Of a stretch of 64,000 nucleotides of DNA, positions 1 to 10,117 are shown one piece after another. Location: NCBI GenBank assembly GCA_033032865.1, contig JAWHQI010000121.1:2914001-2978000 (forward strand). Direction: 5' to 3'. Each line of letters starts with the position of its first letter. Position 1 is the stretch's first letter. The translations under genes were made by a program, and so were the position numbers. Origin of the DNA: Dactylorhiza incarnata. Its lineage: Eukaryota; Streptophyta; Magnoliopsida; Asparagales; Orchidaceae. Below the pieces are notes generated by a model. It was not told the DNA's origin and did no database searches. It was given only the letters and a program-made list of their open reading frames with translations.

Positions 1-172
1 GGAAGGCTCTCACGAGTGCTCTGAATATGTGGCTTCAATTCGTCCTGTCACAGCAAGCAACAACGGAGGAAGCGCGCGTCTTTAAATAGAATCATCCGCT
101 ACCGCAAGTGGTAGGACTACCGCCCTGCAGTAGCCACATTAGGCAATGATCAAGCACACAGATCGTGGCATC
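1..172 (-). mobile_element. Left part of a copia-type LTR, interrupted
   Basis: This stretch carries short motifs built on ctaccgc/gcggtag. The same kind of motif returns beyond the 9.2 kb insertion at 9366-10117, where the sequence ends like a SIRE-like copia LTR. The most economical reading is one minus-oriented LTR split by the element at 173-9360. The left end lies outside the window, so a solo LTR cannot be told from the LTR of a full element. No coding sequence is seen. Confidence 0.4.
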
Positions 173-1794
173 TGATGAGTCCCTATTATATATATATTTT
201 CGGACTCATTTAGGCTAGTTTTCTTGCTTTTATGCTTCAGTTTTGTTCATATTTCCCTTATTCATGCTTTTTATTGTAGTACATAGTATGCCTATTTTTG
301 TGTGCAATTGCGCACTTTGTTGTTGGGGGTAAGCACTGCGTGCTCCCCATTGTATCCTCTTTATCTCTGTGCTGCTGGTAGTACTTTCCCAGCTTGTGTC
401 TCTTGTATGCAGGTGACCTGATCGTCCCGTTCTCCCCAAAGTAATTTCTGTGCATATCGCACGGTCGTGCGTTTCCTTGACGCACGGTCGGTGGCGGTCG
501 TGCGTTTGTGTCTGGGCAGAAAACGGAGCATCGGAGTTTACACGTGCGTTTTGACGCACGGGCAGATTCGCCCGTGCGAGAGTAAAACGCACGGTCGACC
601 TGTGTCTTGATGATTTCAGAGCGTCGGAATTTACCCGTGCGTTTGAACGCACGGGCGGTGTGGGTCGTGCGTGAGCAAAACGCACGGGCGCTGGCCTTCT
701 TCCCCTGCACGCCTACTGAGCTTAAGTATCGCACGGTCCACGCACGGTCGTGCGTTCGACCGTGCGTGACCAAATTTCTAACATTTTCCTATAAAAGCTG
801 CAAATTCGACCTAAAACGGGAGAGTTCCGTACGCATTGTACAGCTGCGCCGATTTCGCCATCTCCACCAGGGTTTCGTCCCTTTGGCCTCCTCCTTCATC
901 CTAGAGCTTCAAGGGAGATCTAGCCACCATTTCCTTCAAGCAAGAGGAAGTTTGCAACCTCCACCGGATCGTGAGACGAAGAAGACGGGTCCATTGGAGA
1001 GTAGTGACAGCTCTCTCTACCCCGGACGTAGTTGCTGACCGAGCTTGGACGCGGACTGACAATCCAGCGATTCCAACCGTGAATCTCCAACGAGCCTTCG
1101 GATTCGGTCGATTTCTTGCCTTGTTCTTCTCTTATTGAAGTGTATATGTGTAGATCTTTGTATTTTGATGAAGTGGAGCACTTAAACTAGTTTGTATTTA
1201 TATATATTTCATGTCTATGTGAAATGCTTTGTGGTTTATGTTGCTTGAGGTGCGCCCCATTCCATACTCCATCCCGCCATCACGTTCGTCGCCGCACTAG
1301 CAATTGCTAGTGGCGTGCTTGTCGAAGAGGTGCTTACGACCCTCACTCCGTTTGCCTACTCGTCCATCCGCCTAGCGAAGCGTGGCATAGCGGCTCGTGT
1401 AATCCACTCGCCATATGAAGCAGCGCGCTCAAGGCCTGCATAGTTCAATTCCGCTTGCCTACTCGTCCATCCGCCCTTGCGACACAGTGCGCTCAAGGCC
1501 TGCCTAGTCTCCATCCCGCCAAGCGAAGCATTGCATAGCGGCATTGCATAGGAGTAGTGTAATATTTTCTCTTTATTTTCCACAAACCAAATCCCCCGTT
1601 CCGCATCCATCCGACGTAAAGGACTTCAATCTCAAGTCCTTCCTCGAACGTTAACTCCACCTTACTGTGTTCCTTGAGAGATTCGATACTCGGGGATTAC
1701 TCCTCGTTTTATATTACTTGAACGATCGGTACACTGCCGTTTCGTGCCGCAGTCTTACTACCGCCTTTAGCGGTGTGCTAAGATTTGCGCATCA
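173..1794 (+). repeat. 5' LTR of the tRNA-Asp element
   Basis: This LTR is 1,622 bp and matches 4971-9360 once the nested solo LTR is removed. Its U3 holds a cluster of cgcacggtcgtgcg-type dyads (about 455-770), followed by a TATA box at 790-797. It ends at ca 1794, six bases before the primer-binding site. Apparent open frames on both strands at 230-1038 follow from the repeated cgcacg motif and are not called as genes. Confidence 0.85.
455..797 (+). promoter_or_regulatory. U3 promoter: CpG dyad array plus TATA box
   Basis: Between 455 and 770 the motif cgcacgg and its complement ccgtgcg recur more than ten times, many as near-perfect dyads such as cgcacggtcgtgcg. The TATA box tataaaag lies at 790-797. 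The 3' LTR keeps the same order, with the TATA box at 8394-8401. The dyads sit where U3 enhancers normally lie. Which protein binds them is unknown. Confidence 0.6.
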
Positions 1795-1800
1795 AGTTTT

Positions 1801-1818
1801 TGGCGCCGTTGCCGGGGA
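1801..1818 (+). promoter_or_regulatory. Primer-binding site, tRNA-Asp
   Basis: The 18 bases tggcgccgttgccgggga are the reverse complement of the 3' end, including CCA, of plant tRNA-Asp(GUC). The site starts six bases after the LTR. This primer is typical of Athila-type and related plant Ty3/gypsy elements. Confidence 0.9.
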
Positions 1819-2013
1819 ACACAGTCGTGTGAGTTTTCTGGAGAGGGAGAATCTGAGATTTAAGCACTTTTCATTTGTAAATTGCATCTTTTATTTTATT
1901 TTAGTTCTTCTTATTTTATTTTCCTGTTTTTATTAGGTTGCTTAGTAATTTATTGTTAGGTGTAGTATTTTGCACAATAGTATTTTCTGTTTGAATCATT
2001 TTATCTTCACACC

Positions 2014-3258
2014 ATGTGGTCATCATTTAATATTCGTTGCCGTTTTTGTGGAGATATCTCTCATGCTAGTGATAGATGTCCCAAGGGAGATAGTAGCCCT
2101 AGCACTCCCAGCCCAGCATATGGAGCACCGACTTCGTCTGGTACTCCATATGGTGCGCGGAAGTCTTATGGCTATTCTGCCACGCCTTTACCGTCAATCT
2201 TCTTTTCGGCTTCAGCACCTGCTATGCCAAAGAAGCCTGTAAGGCAGTGCTTGTTTTGTCAGAGCACAGATCATGCTTTGAAGGATTGTGCTAATTATCT
2301 TTGCCAATTGGACGAGGATGACGAGACGGATATCTGGATCGTCCCGACTCCTACTTCTGGCAGCACGCCTTCAACATCTGGTTATGTGGCCATATTACCT
2401 TCATCTTATGAAGGGTATGATGTGGACACGGTCACCAGATGTGCGGCTGATCTGGGCACTGACATGACCGAGCCCATCCCCCTTGTACATCCATTGCCTA
2501 GCGTAGATTTGATTCTTTGTGAGGAACCAGTGCTTGACTTTTATCCAAGCACTACACCTCCCCCTATTGTGCATACTACTATACTCGTCTCTGACGACAT
2601 TGTTGAGGATGTGTCGCAGGATGAGGCTGGCGATCTAAGTGTGCCTGCTCCTATGGAGGAGGACAACCTTCTAGGTGAAGAGGAGCTTTCCTCAGCACTG
2701 GTGGAGGACGTCCAAATCCTTAGCTTGGCCACTATCGATCCCGCCGAATCTTGTGGCATTGATGACAATGCCAACATTATTTTACTTTCCCAACCTGATG
2801 GGAGTAAGTCCGGGACCACTCCCCCGCCTGATTTTTATTTATGTTCTTCTTCTCTTTTATTTCTTGACCCCCCTTCTACTATATCTGAGCCTGTGCAGGT
2901 TGAGTCTCCACAGGTACATCAGGAGGACTTGGAGCTTCCAGCTCAGGTCAATGATGATGGCATCCTCATGTGCGAGGAGGTTGATCCCTCCTCCAATGAG
3001 GAAGCTCCACCATTGATCTCTTTCTCCTGCTACCTTCTTGGAGATGACACCTTGCTACGCAAGGATTTATTTTGTGGTGAGAAGAGTGAGGACCAGGCCT
3101 CCTCCTCTTCTTACTTCCTATTCCCGCTACCTGTGTTCAGCAGGTATCGTTATTTAGGTAGGGGAATAACTGTTTTATCGTCGTATCGGTACCCGCTACC
3201 GACACGCATATTAGAACAGCTGCCTGTTCACTTTTCTTTTCATAGGCCCATTAGCTAG
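2014..3258 (+). CDS. Two-zinc-knuckle acidic protein of the pol-less element (Gag-like)
   Basis: This 414-residue frame starts at an ATG about 200 bp after the primer site. It has two CX2CX4HX4C zinc knuckles near the N-terminus: CRFCGDISHASDRC (about residues 9-22) and CLFCQSTDHALKDC (about residues 78-91). The linker between them is Ser/Pro/Tyr-rich. The rest is strongly acidic and Pro/Ser-rich, with no recognisable capsid, protease or polymerase motif. Zinc knuckles of this kind bind retroelement RNA in Gag, so a role in packaging is the natural inference. Knuckles placed at the N-terminus, ahead of an acidic tail, are the reverse of ordinary Gag order. It is the only long frame of the internal region and has no internal stop. 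Loss of the capsid half of an ancestral Gag is an alternative explanation. Confidence 0.6.
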   Translation: MWSSFNIRCRFCGDISHASDRCPKGDSSPSTPSPAYGAPTSSGTPYGARKSYGYSATPLPSIFFSASAPAMPKKPVRQCLFCQSTDHALKDCANYLCQLDEDDETDIWIVPTPTSGSTPSTSGYVAILPSSYEGYDVDTVTRCAADLGTDMTEPIPLVHPLPSVDLILCEEPVLDFYPSTTPPPIVHTTILVSDDIVEDVSQDEAGDLSVPAPMEEDNLLGEEELSSALVEDVQILSLATIDPAESCGIDDNANIILLSQPDGSKSGTTPPPDFYLCSSSLLFLDPPSTISEPVQVESPQVHQEDLELPAQVNDDGILMCEEVDPSSNEEAPPLISFSCYLLGDDTLLRKDLFCGEKSEDQASSSSYFLFPLPVFSRYRYLGRGITVLSSYRYPLPTRILEQLPVHFSFHRPIS

Positions 3259-4953
3259 AACTGTACAAAAGCCAAATAAGTCGTGCTGGGAGGACAATAA
3301 TCCCAGTAGTTATCTTAATTTTTCTTGTCTTTTAATTTATCCCCTGCAAAAACTAGCTTATTTTGTGCTATTTTAGTTTTCATGTGTGGAGACCACCATT
3401 TGCAGGTATTTTCTATTTGTGAAGGCGGTGGTCGTGATTCTTCGTAGAGCTTCACTACAGGCTTCCGGAATGCTTACTTGCTGAGCATTGGGTACCCTCG
3501 TCCCCTAAAACTTTGTTTTAGAATATCTTAATACATAGTTTAAGTTTGGGGGAGCCCTGTTTTTGTACCCACTCACGTGCACAGTTATTTAGCATGCTAG
3601 AAGCTTCTTTATCTAAGAATCATTTTTGTTCATTTTGTCTGCACACTTAGCACCCACTTGTGCGTGTACTTTACCTTTAGCGCGTCACGAGTATAACTCA
3701 TCCCTTTGTGCATATGAGAAAATGTTTGTGCTAGCTTTTAAATTATGTAGTGGAATAAAATGTTGGCTCCGGTGTTTCTAGTCAAGTACTCATGCAAGTA
3801 TAGTAATTCATGTAGATTAGATTTCTCCTTATACTATTAGCTTTATGCATTTTTATTAGTATAAATATTGTTTACTATACTCAAATGATGAATCCGGTGT
3901 GAATCAAACGGTAGCGTACGGATGTGTGTAGACGTTTGCTAGATTCGTATTGCTCGAGTCGGGAGAAAGGAGAATCTTTCTCGGTGGCTAAAACTTGCCC
4001 CAAGCGATTCTCGAAGCATTGACATAAGATAGTTTGAGTGCGTGAGAATGACGTAGGCCCTCATTTTGGCCAGGTTGAGCTTTGTGTACCATTCCTATCA
4101 TTTATTCCTTGCTAGCCCATTTTGTGCCTACCCCTTCATTTGATTCAGCTCCACATATTTTTCACCAAAGCCTAAAAGCCCAACCTAGTTGCACAACCAA
4201 AACCGAGCTTAAATTTGATTATTATTTTCATGTTGGGGGTGTGACTGTGTTGCTTATTATGTGAAGTTGTGGTTATGTTAATTAGAAAATATGCTGAAAA
4301 AAGAAAGAAAATAAAAGAAGAATGAAGAAGAAAAAGAAAAGAAAAAAAAAAAAGAGAAAAATGATTTTAATGAAAAATCTTTGTATAAATTTATGATTGG
4401 GAGTAGGGAGTGCACACACCTTTGTTGCAAAAGTCCAAGTCTGGGGGTGTGATGCACTTGTAAGCTTATAGCTGTGCGGGTATCTTTACTTAAAGCTCAT
4501 GTTGGGTTAGGTGTGCTTAGCCTCCAGGCTTACCTTTGTTTACCTCACCGTAACCCAAGCCCCATTCAAAACCTGAAAGTCCTATTGACTCACGCCTTGA
4601 GCCAATCTAGCGTCGTGGAGAGAATGTGACCAGGCAAGCATATGGTCACCGACACCGATGAATTTCGGTGGAGTTTTTCCGGCACCCCGATCTTTGGCAA
4701 TGCTCACCTCAGCGTTCAATTTACTTTCTCCATATGCGTGACCGGATGATTCACTGTAATTCTCATTTTGAGTAAATGTAACAATTATTTATGTTTTTAA
4801 AATTCATAAACTCTGTGTATACTTAGAAATCTTCTCTAGTTTTCTTATACGAACATGAGCATGCGACTTCGCATGGTATTCCATTTTGTAATTTTTAGAT
4901 AGCTATTTCATATTCCCGCTTGCGTAGGAATTGTTTGCTCGGGATGCGCAAAC
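3259..4953 (+). other. Non-coding 3' internal region of the tRNA-Asp element
   Basis: These 1.7 kb hold no credible gene. Repeated G-tract motifs are visible: tttgggggag (about 3545), gttgggggtgtga (about 4232) and gtctgggggtgtgatg (about 4438). All resemble the true polypurine tract at 4954-4970. An A-rich stretch lies at about 4290-4370. Confidence 0.6.
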
Positions 4954-4970
4954 AGGTAAGTCTGGGGGTG
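4954..4970 (+). promoter_or_regulatory. Polypurine tract
   Basis: The purine-rich aggtaagtctgggggtg directly abuts the start of the 3' LTR (tgatgag at 4971), as expected for the plus-strand primer. Near copies lie upstream at about 4232 and 4438. Confidence 0.75.
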
Positions 4971-6034
4971 TGATGAGTCTCTATTATATATATATATATA
5001 TATTCGGACTCATTTAGGCTAGTTTTCTTGCTTTTATGCTTCAGTTTTGTTCATATTTCCCTTATTCATGCTTTTTATTGTAGTACATAGTATGCCTGTT
5101 TTTGTGTGCAATTGCGCACTTTGTTGTTGGGGGTAAGCACTGCGTGCTCCTCATTGTATCCTCTTTATCTTTGTGCTGCTGGTAGTACTTTCCCAGCTTG
5201 TGTCTCTTGTATGCAGGTGACATGATCGTCTCGTTCTCCCCAAAGTAATTTATGTGCATATCACACGGTCGTGCATTTCCTTCACGCACGGTCGGTGGAG
5301 GTCGTCCGTTTGTGTCTGGGCAGAAAACGGAGCGTCGGACTTTACTCGTGTGTTTTGACGCACGGGCAGATTTGCCCGTGCGAGAGTAAAACGCACGGTC
5401 GACCTGTGTCTTGATGATTTCAGAGCGTCGGAATTTACCCGTGCGTTTGAACGCACGGGCGGTGTGGGTCGTGTAACGCCCCTGATTTTCGTTAATTATT
5501 TTACGTACCCTCTGTGACGTAATTTTGGCGTAAGGGCGTTATGTCAGCTCGTCTGGTAGTGTTTCGAGCTTTAGCTTGGTTAAGGCATGTGGTTTAGGTC
5601 AAGCGTGCGAGATTTCGCGTCGTTTCGAGTTAAAGTGAAGATTTTGAGTGGATATCAAGATTTTAGCTTCGGAAGGCTTTATCCGGAGTTTGGCTCGTCG
5701 GAATTGAATTCTGACTCCGCCGTTGGATTCGTAGCGCCGTGTTTTAGTTAAGGTGCGAATTTCGTAGAAATCCGAGGTGTTTTGGTCGCCCTCGCAGTTT
5801 TAAGTAATTTGGAGGATTAATTAATTATTTAAATAATAAATTAGGTTTATATATAAGCCTAAAATCCTTCCCTTCCCTATTCATCTCCTTCCTCGATCAA
5901 AATCAGCCGCCGAAGGTTAGGGCGAGAGCGGAGCTTCGTGGAGCCTTCAACTGGCGATTCCTAGGGCTGTAGTGGTCGGAATCGAGTTTGGTTTGAAGAT
6001 TTGGAAAGCTCTCGGCGAGATCTTCGTTCTAGCG

Positions 6035-6112
6035 GTAAGCCTTTCTCGTTTCGTGGAGTTTTGGGAGTTTTGGTGGTGACCTAACCCCTCCTTTTGATCC
6101 GAAAAGTTTCAG
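6035..6112 (+). other. Candidate leader intron 1 in solo LTR 1 (78 nt, GT-AG)
   Basis: The donor agcg|gtaagc and acceptor aagtttcag|gaatc are conserved at the same place in the other two LTRs of this family (13073-13151 and 55525-55602), with nearly constant length. It lies about 180 bp after the TATA box, so it would fall in the transcribed leader. Splicing is inferred only from consensus and conservation. Confidence 0.5.
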
Positions 6113-6414
6113 GAATCTGTGCTCGTGTGTTTCCCTAGCCGATCCATAGCTTTCGGAGCGGAGATCTTCGAGTTTGCGAGGTTTAAGGCAAGTGGTCTCT
6201 TCCTCCTTCTCTCTTGATTCTTTTGACGATTGGTTTGCTCGTTTTGAGCTCTTGTCATGCTGATTTGCAAGAGTTTTGTGTGTTTAGTGTGGTAACTTAT
6301 GATCTAGAACCTCCCCTTGATTTTCTCCTCTTCAATCTTACCCTAGCATCTAGTTTTTCCTTAGAGAAAACCGTGAGCTAAATAAATTTCATTTTTTCTT
6401 GCTGATTCTAGCTC

Positions 6415-6715
6415 ACTCGAGAAATCACCTACCTTATGTCTCGAGAAACTGCTTATCACTCGAGAAATTGCCTGTCATGTCTCGAGAAATCCCATTCATG
6501 TCTCGAGAAATCCCTTGCCTTGTCTCGAGAATTCCTTGATGTCTCGAGAAATCCCTTGCTTGGTCTCGAGAATTCCTTGATGTCTCGAGAAATCCCTTGC
6601 TTTGTCTCGAGAATTCCTTGATGTCTCGAGAATTCCTTCTGATGTCTCGAGAAATCACTTTTCGTATCTCGAGAGCCTGCCTTTTTCTCGAGATTTCAAC
6701 CTTCTATTTCTCGAG
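6415..6715 (+). repeat. Array of tctcgagaaatc motifs
   Basis: About 17 copies of the palindrome ctcgag occur, mostly within tctcgagaaatccc or tctcgagaattcc, at spacings of about 15-25 bp. A related but differently arranged array occupies the same place in solo LTR 2. The open frames seen here on both strands follow from the repeat and are not genes. Confidence 0.85.
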
Positions 6716-6773
6716 AAGTCCCCAATTTGAGGTGGTTTTTGTGTGGTTTCCGGTGGTGGGATTTCAAAATTTG

Positions 6774-6928
6774 GATGGGGCTCTGCCCCGCACCCCGCAA
6801 GGGCTCTGCCCCTTGACCCCGCTCGCTGATCGGTCAGCGAGACCACCGCCAGGGGCGCTGCCCCTTGGACCCCGTTAGGGGCTCTGCCCCTAAGACCCCG
6901 CCAGGGGCGCGGCCCCTTGGAACCCCGC
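6774..6928 (+). repeat. GC-rich minisatellite (ggggctctgccccttggacc type)
   Basis: About five imperfect units of roughly 30-35 bp contain the self-complementary core ggggc...gcccc. The array lies within the candidate leader intron 2 and is absent from solo LTR 2, so it was gained after the copies diverged. Confidence 0.7.
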
Positions 6929-9365
6929 CCGGAACGCATGTGATTTCGTTGAGTTTTTCATGTTTGAATCTCGTGTCCTCTCGGGTGCACTTGGATGATT
7001 GCCAGTGACCCTTCGGTGCTCCTGATCTCGAATCCCTCTCGTTTGAACCTCTTTTTACTCGTTGTGGTCTGTTAACATTTGAGTTACTCTTATGATTCAT
7101 GTTGATCGATGTGTACTTTGCCTTGACCCTATTTCTTAGGGCCTTCCAGTGTTTATCCTTTCGGGTAGTGTCCCGCGTTTAATTAAAATGTAAGTAATAA
7201 GAACTACTGTCTTTAGCCCTTCACAGTAGTTGTGTTTGGGGGACAGTGGGGGAAATGTTATAGCCTTGCACGGTAGTCGTGTTTGGGTGGTTGGGTCTAG
7301 TGGTACCCCCACCAGGTTTTGGGCTTTGGGTAGCGGAGGTAGTTAACCGCCCCCGTATAATTTTGAGCTGATCAGTCTCTTTAATTGATGAAACTAAATA
7401 AATGATCATGTTTGTTCCTCTTTTGGTATTTAGTGCACTTGATGCTTGTTGGTTCTTTGTTTAGAGCATCCCTTGCGGTAAATTTTGGCTTGGGTTGGTA
7501 CCCCTTATGCCTTGCTTGTTTTTCTGCTAGTTTTCTGCCACTAGTAATTCCTTGCTGAGGCGTTCTTTGTTTTATTGAATGCCTCAGGTTCAGAGCCGTA
7601 ACGGCTAGTGGTGTAGCCTGAAGTTTAGAGTTTTAGTAGCTGTTCACCCCGCTGCTGCGAGGTAGTTGTTTTTAGTTACTTCTTGTGCTCAGACATACTA
7701 GTTGGTGCCAATGGGTTAGTGTCATGTTGTTGACGCCCATTGTGCCCCTTTTTATACTTTATAGTTATCTGCCAGATTATGCCACTACTTTTAGATCTTG
7801 AGTATCTTACCCTCTGGGAATGATTTATGTTAGGTGCACTATAGCTATAAAATGGTTTTTCTTCATCCTCATTGCATTCTTTTTAACTGAAACACTTAAC
7901 TTTATAGTCGCCTAAAGGTATTTTCTACTCTTACAGTACGCCTAGTTATGTGCATACCATTTACGTCATGCTCCGTCGTTTGCATACATGTAGGACTTTA
8001 AGTAAACTAAATCAAGTATTTTCCGCTGCAATTATATATACTTTCTCGGTGGACTAGTTGATCCACGAACTGAGAGACACAGTTCTTATCTCAAAACCCC
8101 TAATAAATGATTTCAATGATGACTTATCATATAATCATGTTTGTTTAGTTAAGTAATAGGTTCCCGCCTGAGCGTCTACAGTTGTCTCCTGTATGACGTG
8201 GCATCATGACGTGTATTTTCTCTTACTCTGATATTCTTAAATTCGGAGAAAATGCGGGTTGTGACAGGTCGTGCGTGAGCAAAACGCACGGGCGCTGGCC
8301 TTCTTCCCCTTCACGCCTGCTGAGCTTAAGTATCGCACGGTCCACGCACGGTCGTGTGTTCGACCGTGCGTGACCAAATTTCTAACATTCTCCTATAAAA
8401 GCTGCAGATTCGACCTAAAACGGGAGAGTTCTGTATGCATTGTACAGCTGCGCCGATTTCGCCATCTCCACCAGGGTTTCGTCCCTTTGGCCTCCTCCTT
8501 CATCCTAGAGCTTCAAGGGAGATCTAGCCACCATTTCCTTCAAGCAAGAGGAAGTTTGCAACCTCCACCGGATCGTGAGACGAAGAAGACGGGTCCATTG
8601 GAGAGTAGTGACAGCTCTCTCTACCCCGGACGCAGTTGCTGACCGAGCTTGGACGCGGACTGACAACCCAGCGATTCCAACCGTGAATCTCCAACGAGCC
8701 TTCAGATTCGGTCGATTTCTTGCCTTGTTCTTCTCTTATTGAAGTGTATATGTGTAGATCTTTGTATTTTGATGAAGTAGAGCACTTAAACTAGTTTGTA
8801 TTTATATATATTTCATGTCTATGTGAAATGCTTTGTGGTTTATGTTGCTTGAGGTGCGCCCCATTCCATCCTCCATCCCGCCATCACGTTCGTCGCCGCA
8901 CTAGCAATTGCTAGTGGTGTGCTTGTCGAAGAGGTGCTTACGACCCTCACTCGGTTTGCCTACTCATCCATCCGCCTAGCGAAGCGTGGCATAGCGGGCC
9001 GTGTAATCCACTCGCCCTACAAAGCAGCGCGCTCAAGGCCTGCATAGTTCGATTCCGCTTGCCTGTCCATCCGCCCTTGCGACGCAGTGCGCTCAAGGCC
9101 TGCCTAGTCTCCATCCCGCCAAGCGAAGCATTGCATAACGGCATTGCATAGGAGTGTAATATTTTCTCTTTATTTTCCACAAACCAAATCCCCCGTTCTG
9201 CATCCATCCGACGTAAAGGACTTCAATCTCAAGTCCTTCCTCGAACGTTCGATACTCGGGGATTACTCCTCGTTTTATATTACTTGAACGATCGGTACAC
9301 TGCCGTTTTGTGCCGCAGTCTTACTACCGCCTTTAGCGGTGTGCTAAGATTTGCGCATCAGCAAC

Positions 9366-10117
9366 TTAGGCAACTTTTGAGCGCCAAACTTTGGGCTCCG
9401 CCTAGCGCGCCGCGGTAACGCTAACGCTCCGCGATAGCGAGATAACCTTCCTTCAGCCAATATCTCCTTCCATATTTGCTCCTCAATCACATGCAGACGG
9501 GAGGATCCCAAAAGCTACCGCCGGGCGGTAGACATGTCGCGCCGCGGTAGAGCACGCTAAATATGCATCCCGCCAAACAATCCTTTTTCTCCACTATTTC
9601 CTTCCCGTCAATTGTTTCCATTTATGCTAGCGGCAGCAGTAGTGCTAATGCCCCGCTGTAGCAACGCCTGACATCTACTTTCATCGAACGACATCTACTT
9701 TCGTCGAACACAATTTCGCCGAACGCCATTTTCGTCGAACGGCCTCTTCTTTCGTTGAACACCATTTCGTCGAATGACATCTGATTTGCTAGCGCCAGCG
9801 GTAGTGCTAACGCTCCGCGGTAGAGCACATCTCTTTTCATTGAACGCATCTTATTTCGTCGAACGCATCTCATTTCGTCGAACGCAGTTCGTCGAACGAC
9901 ATCTTCTTTCGTCGAACACCATTTGGTCGAGCGCAACTTATTTCGTCGAGCCGCTAGCGCCAGCGGTTGTGCTAACGCTCCGCGGTAGCAACAACATATT
10001 CCTATGGAGATTTGAATGCACAGGAACCTGCATGTTATAAACACAAAAACAAATATGATCAAATACAATATGATTTGTTATTGTCAAACCAAGAGATGCG
10101 AAAAGCATGTTCCAACA
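9366..10117 (-). mobile_element. Right part of the split copia-type LTR, SIRE-like end
   Basis: The last 40 bp (gttattgtcaaacc ... gcatgttccaaca) closely resemble the ends of the SIRE-like LTRs at 43900-43940 and 53660-53701, which identifies this as a minus-oriented copia LTR ending at 10117. No polypurine tract follows, unlike at 43941, so this is an outer LTR edge. The segment carries a ttcgtcgaacg array (9670-9955) and repeated gctagcgccagcgg and gctccgcggtag motifs. Confidence 0.5.
9670..9955 (+). repeat. Array of ttcgtcgaacg motifs
   Basis: More than ten copies of ttcgtcgaac or close variants occur at spacings of about 15-25 bp, interrupted by a gctagcgccagcggtagtgctaa block that also occurs at about 9625 and 9950. 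The same core motif forms arrays in two other LTR families of the window (13545-13850 and 57460-57655). Confidence 0.85.

Larger units (their letters stand above)
6188..7587 (+). other. Candidate leader intron 2 in solo LTR 1 (1,400 nt, GC-AG)
   Basis: The donor ttaag|gcaagtgg and acceptor gaatgcctcag|gttc are conserved in all three LTRs of the family, while most of the sequence between them differs. The ctcgaga array, the GC minisatellite and the most variable sequence all lie inside. A GC donor followed by AAGT is a known minor class of plant intron. Confidence 0.45.
5472..8266 (+). mobile_element. Solo LTR 1, 2.8 kb, chromovirus-like
   Basis: The sequence runs from tgtaacgcccctga to gttgtgaca and is flanked by a perfect 5-bp duplication ggtcg (5467-5471 and 8267-8271). 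There is no internal region, which makes it a solo LTR left by LTR-LTR recombination. The tgtaac...tgaca ends resemble Tekay/Del chromovirus LTRs, but no pol is present to confirm this. Landmarks in order are a terminal inverted repeat (taacgccc/gggcgtta), a TATA-like tttatatataag at 5847-5858, two candidate introns, a ctcgaga array and a GC minisatellite. It is homologous to 12510-15314 and to the split LTR beginning at 40254. Confidence 0.9.
173..9360 (+). mobile_element. Pol-less LTR retrotransposon with tRNA-Asp primer site (Athila/Tat-like LARD)
   Basis: The element has two LTRs that begin tgatgag and end gcgcatca, with a 3.2 kb internal region between them. The primer-binding site is complementary to tRNA-Asp, a feature of the Athila/Tat branch of plant Ty3/gypsy elements. 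The internal region has one open reading frame with two zinc knuckles and no protease, RT, RNase H or integrase, so it must depend on enzymes from another element. The flanking 5-mers are gcatc (168-172) and gcaac (9361-9365), an imperfect target-site duplication. The 3' LTR was later split by a solo LTR. LTR differences, including a roughly 30 bp indel near 1652, suggest it is not recent. Confidence 0.8.
4971..9360 (+). repeat. 3' LTR of the tRNA-Asp element, split by a solo LTR
   Basis: Positions 4971-5471 and 8267-9360 together match the 5' LTR at 173-1794. The interruption at 5472-8266 plus its duplicated 5-mer accounts for the extra 2.8 kb. The U3 dyad array is divided between the two halves, so this LTR promoter has been separated from much of its upstream array. 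Confidence 0.85.

Noticed and set aside
230..1038. Open frames rich in Arg/Ala/His in the first LTR
   Set aside because: They are produced by the cgcacgg dyad repeats, occur on both strands and reappear in the 3' LTR.
6434..6939. Open frames with SRD/SRE repeats on both strands
   Set aside because: They are translations of the ctcgaga array and GC minisatellite within a solo LTR.
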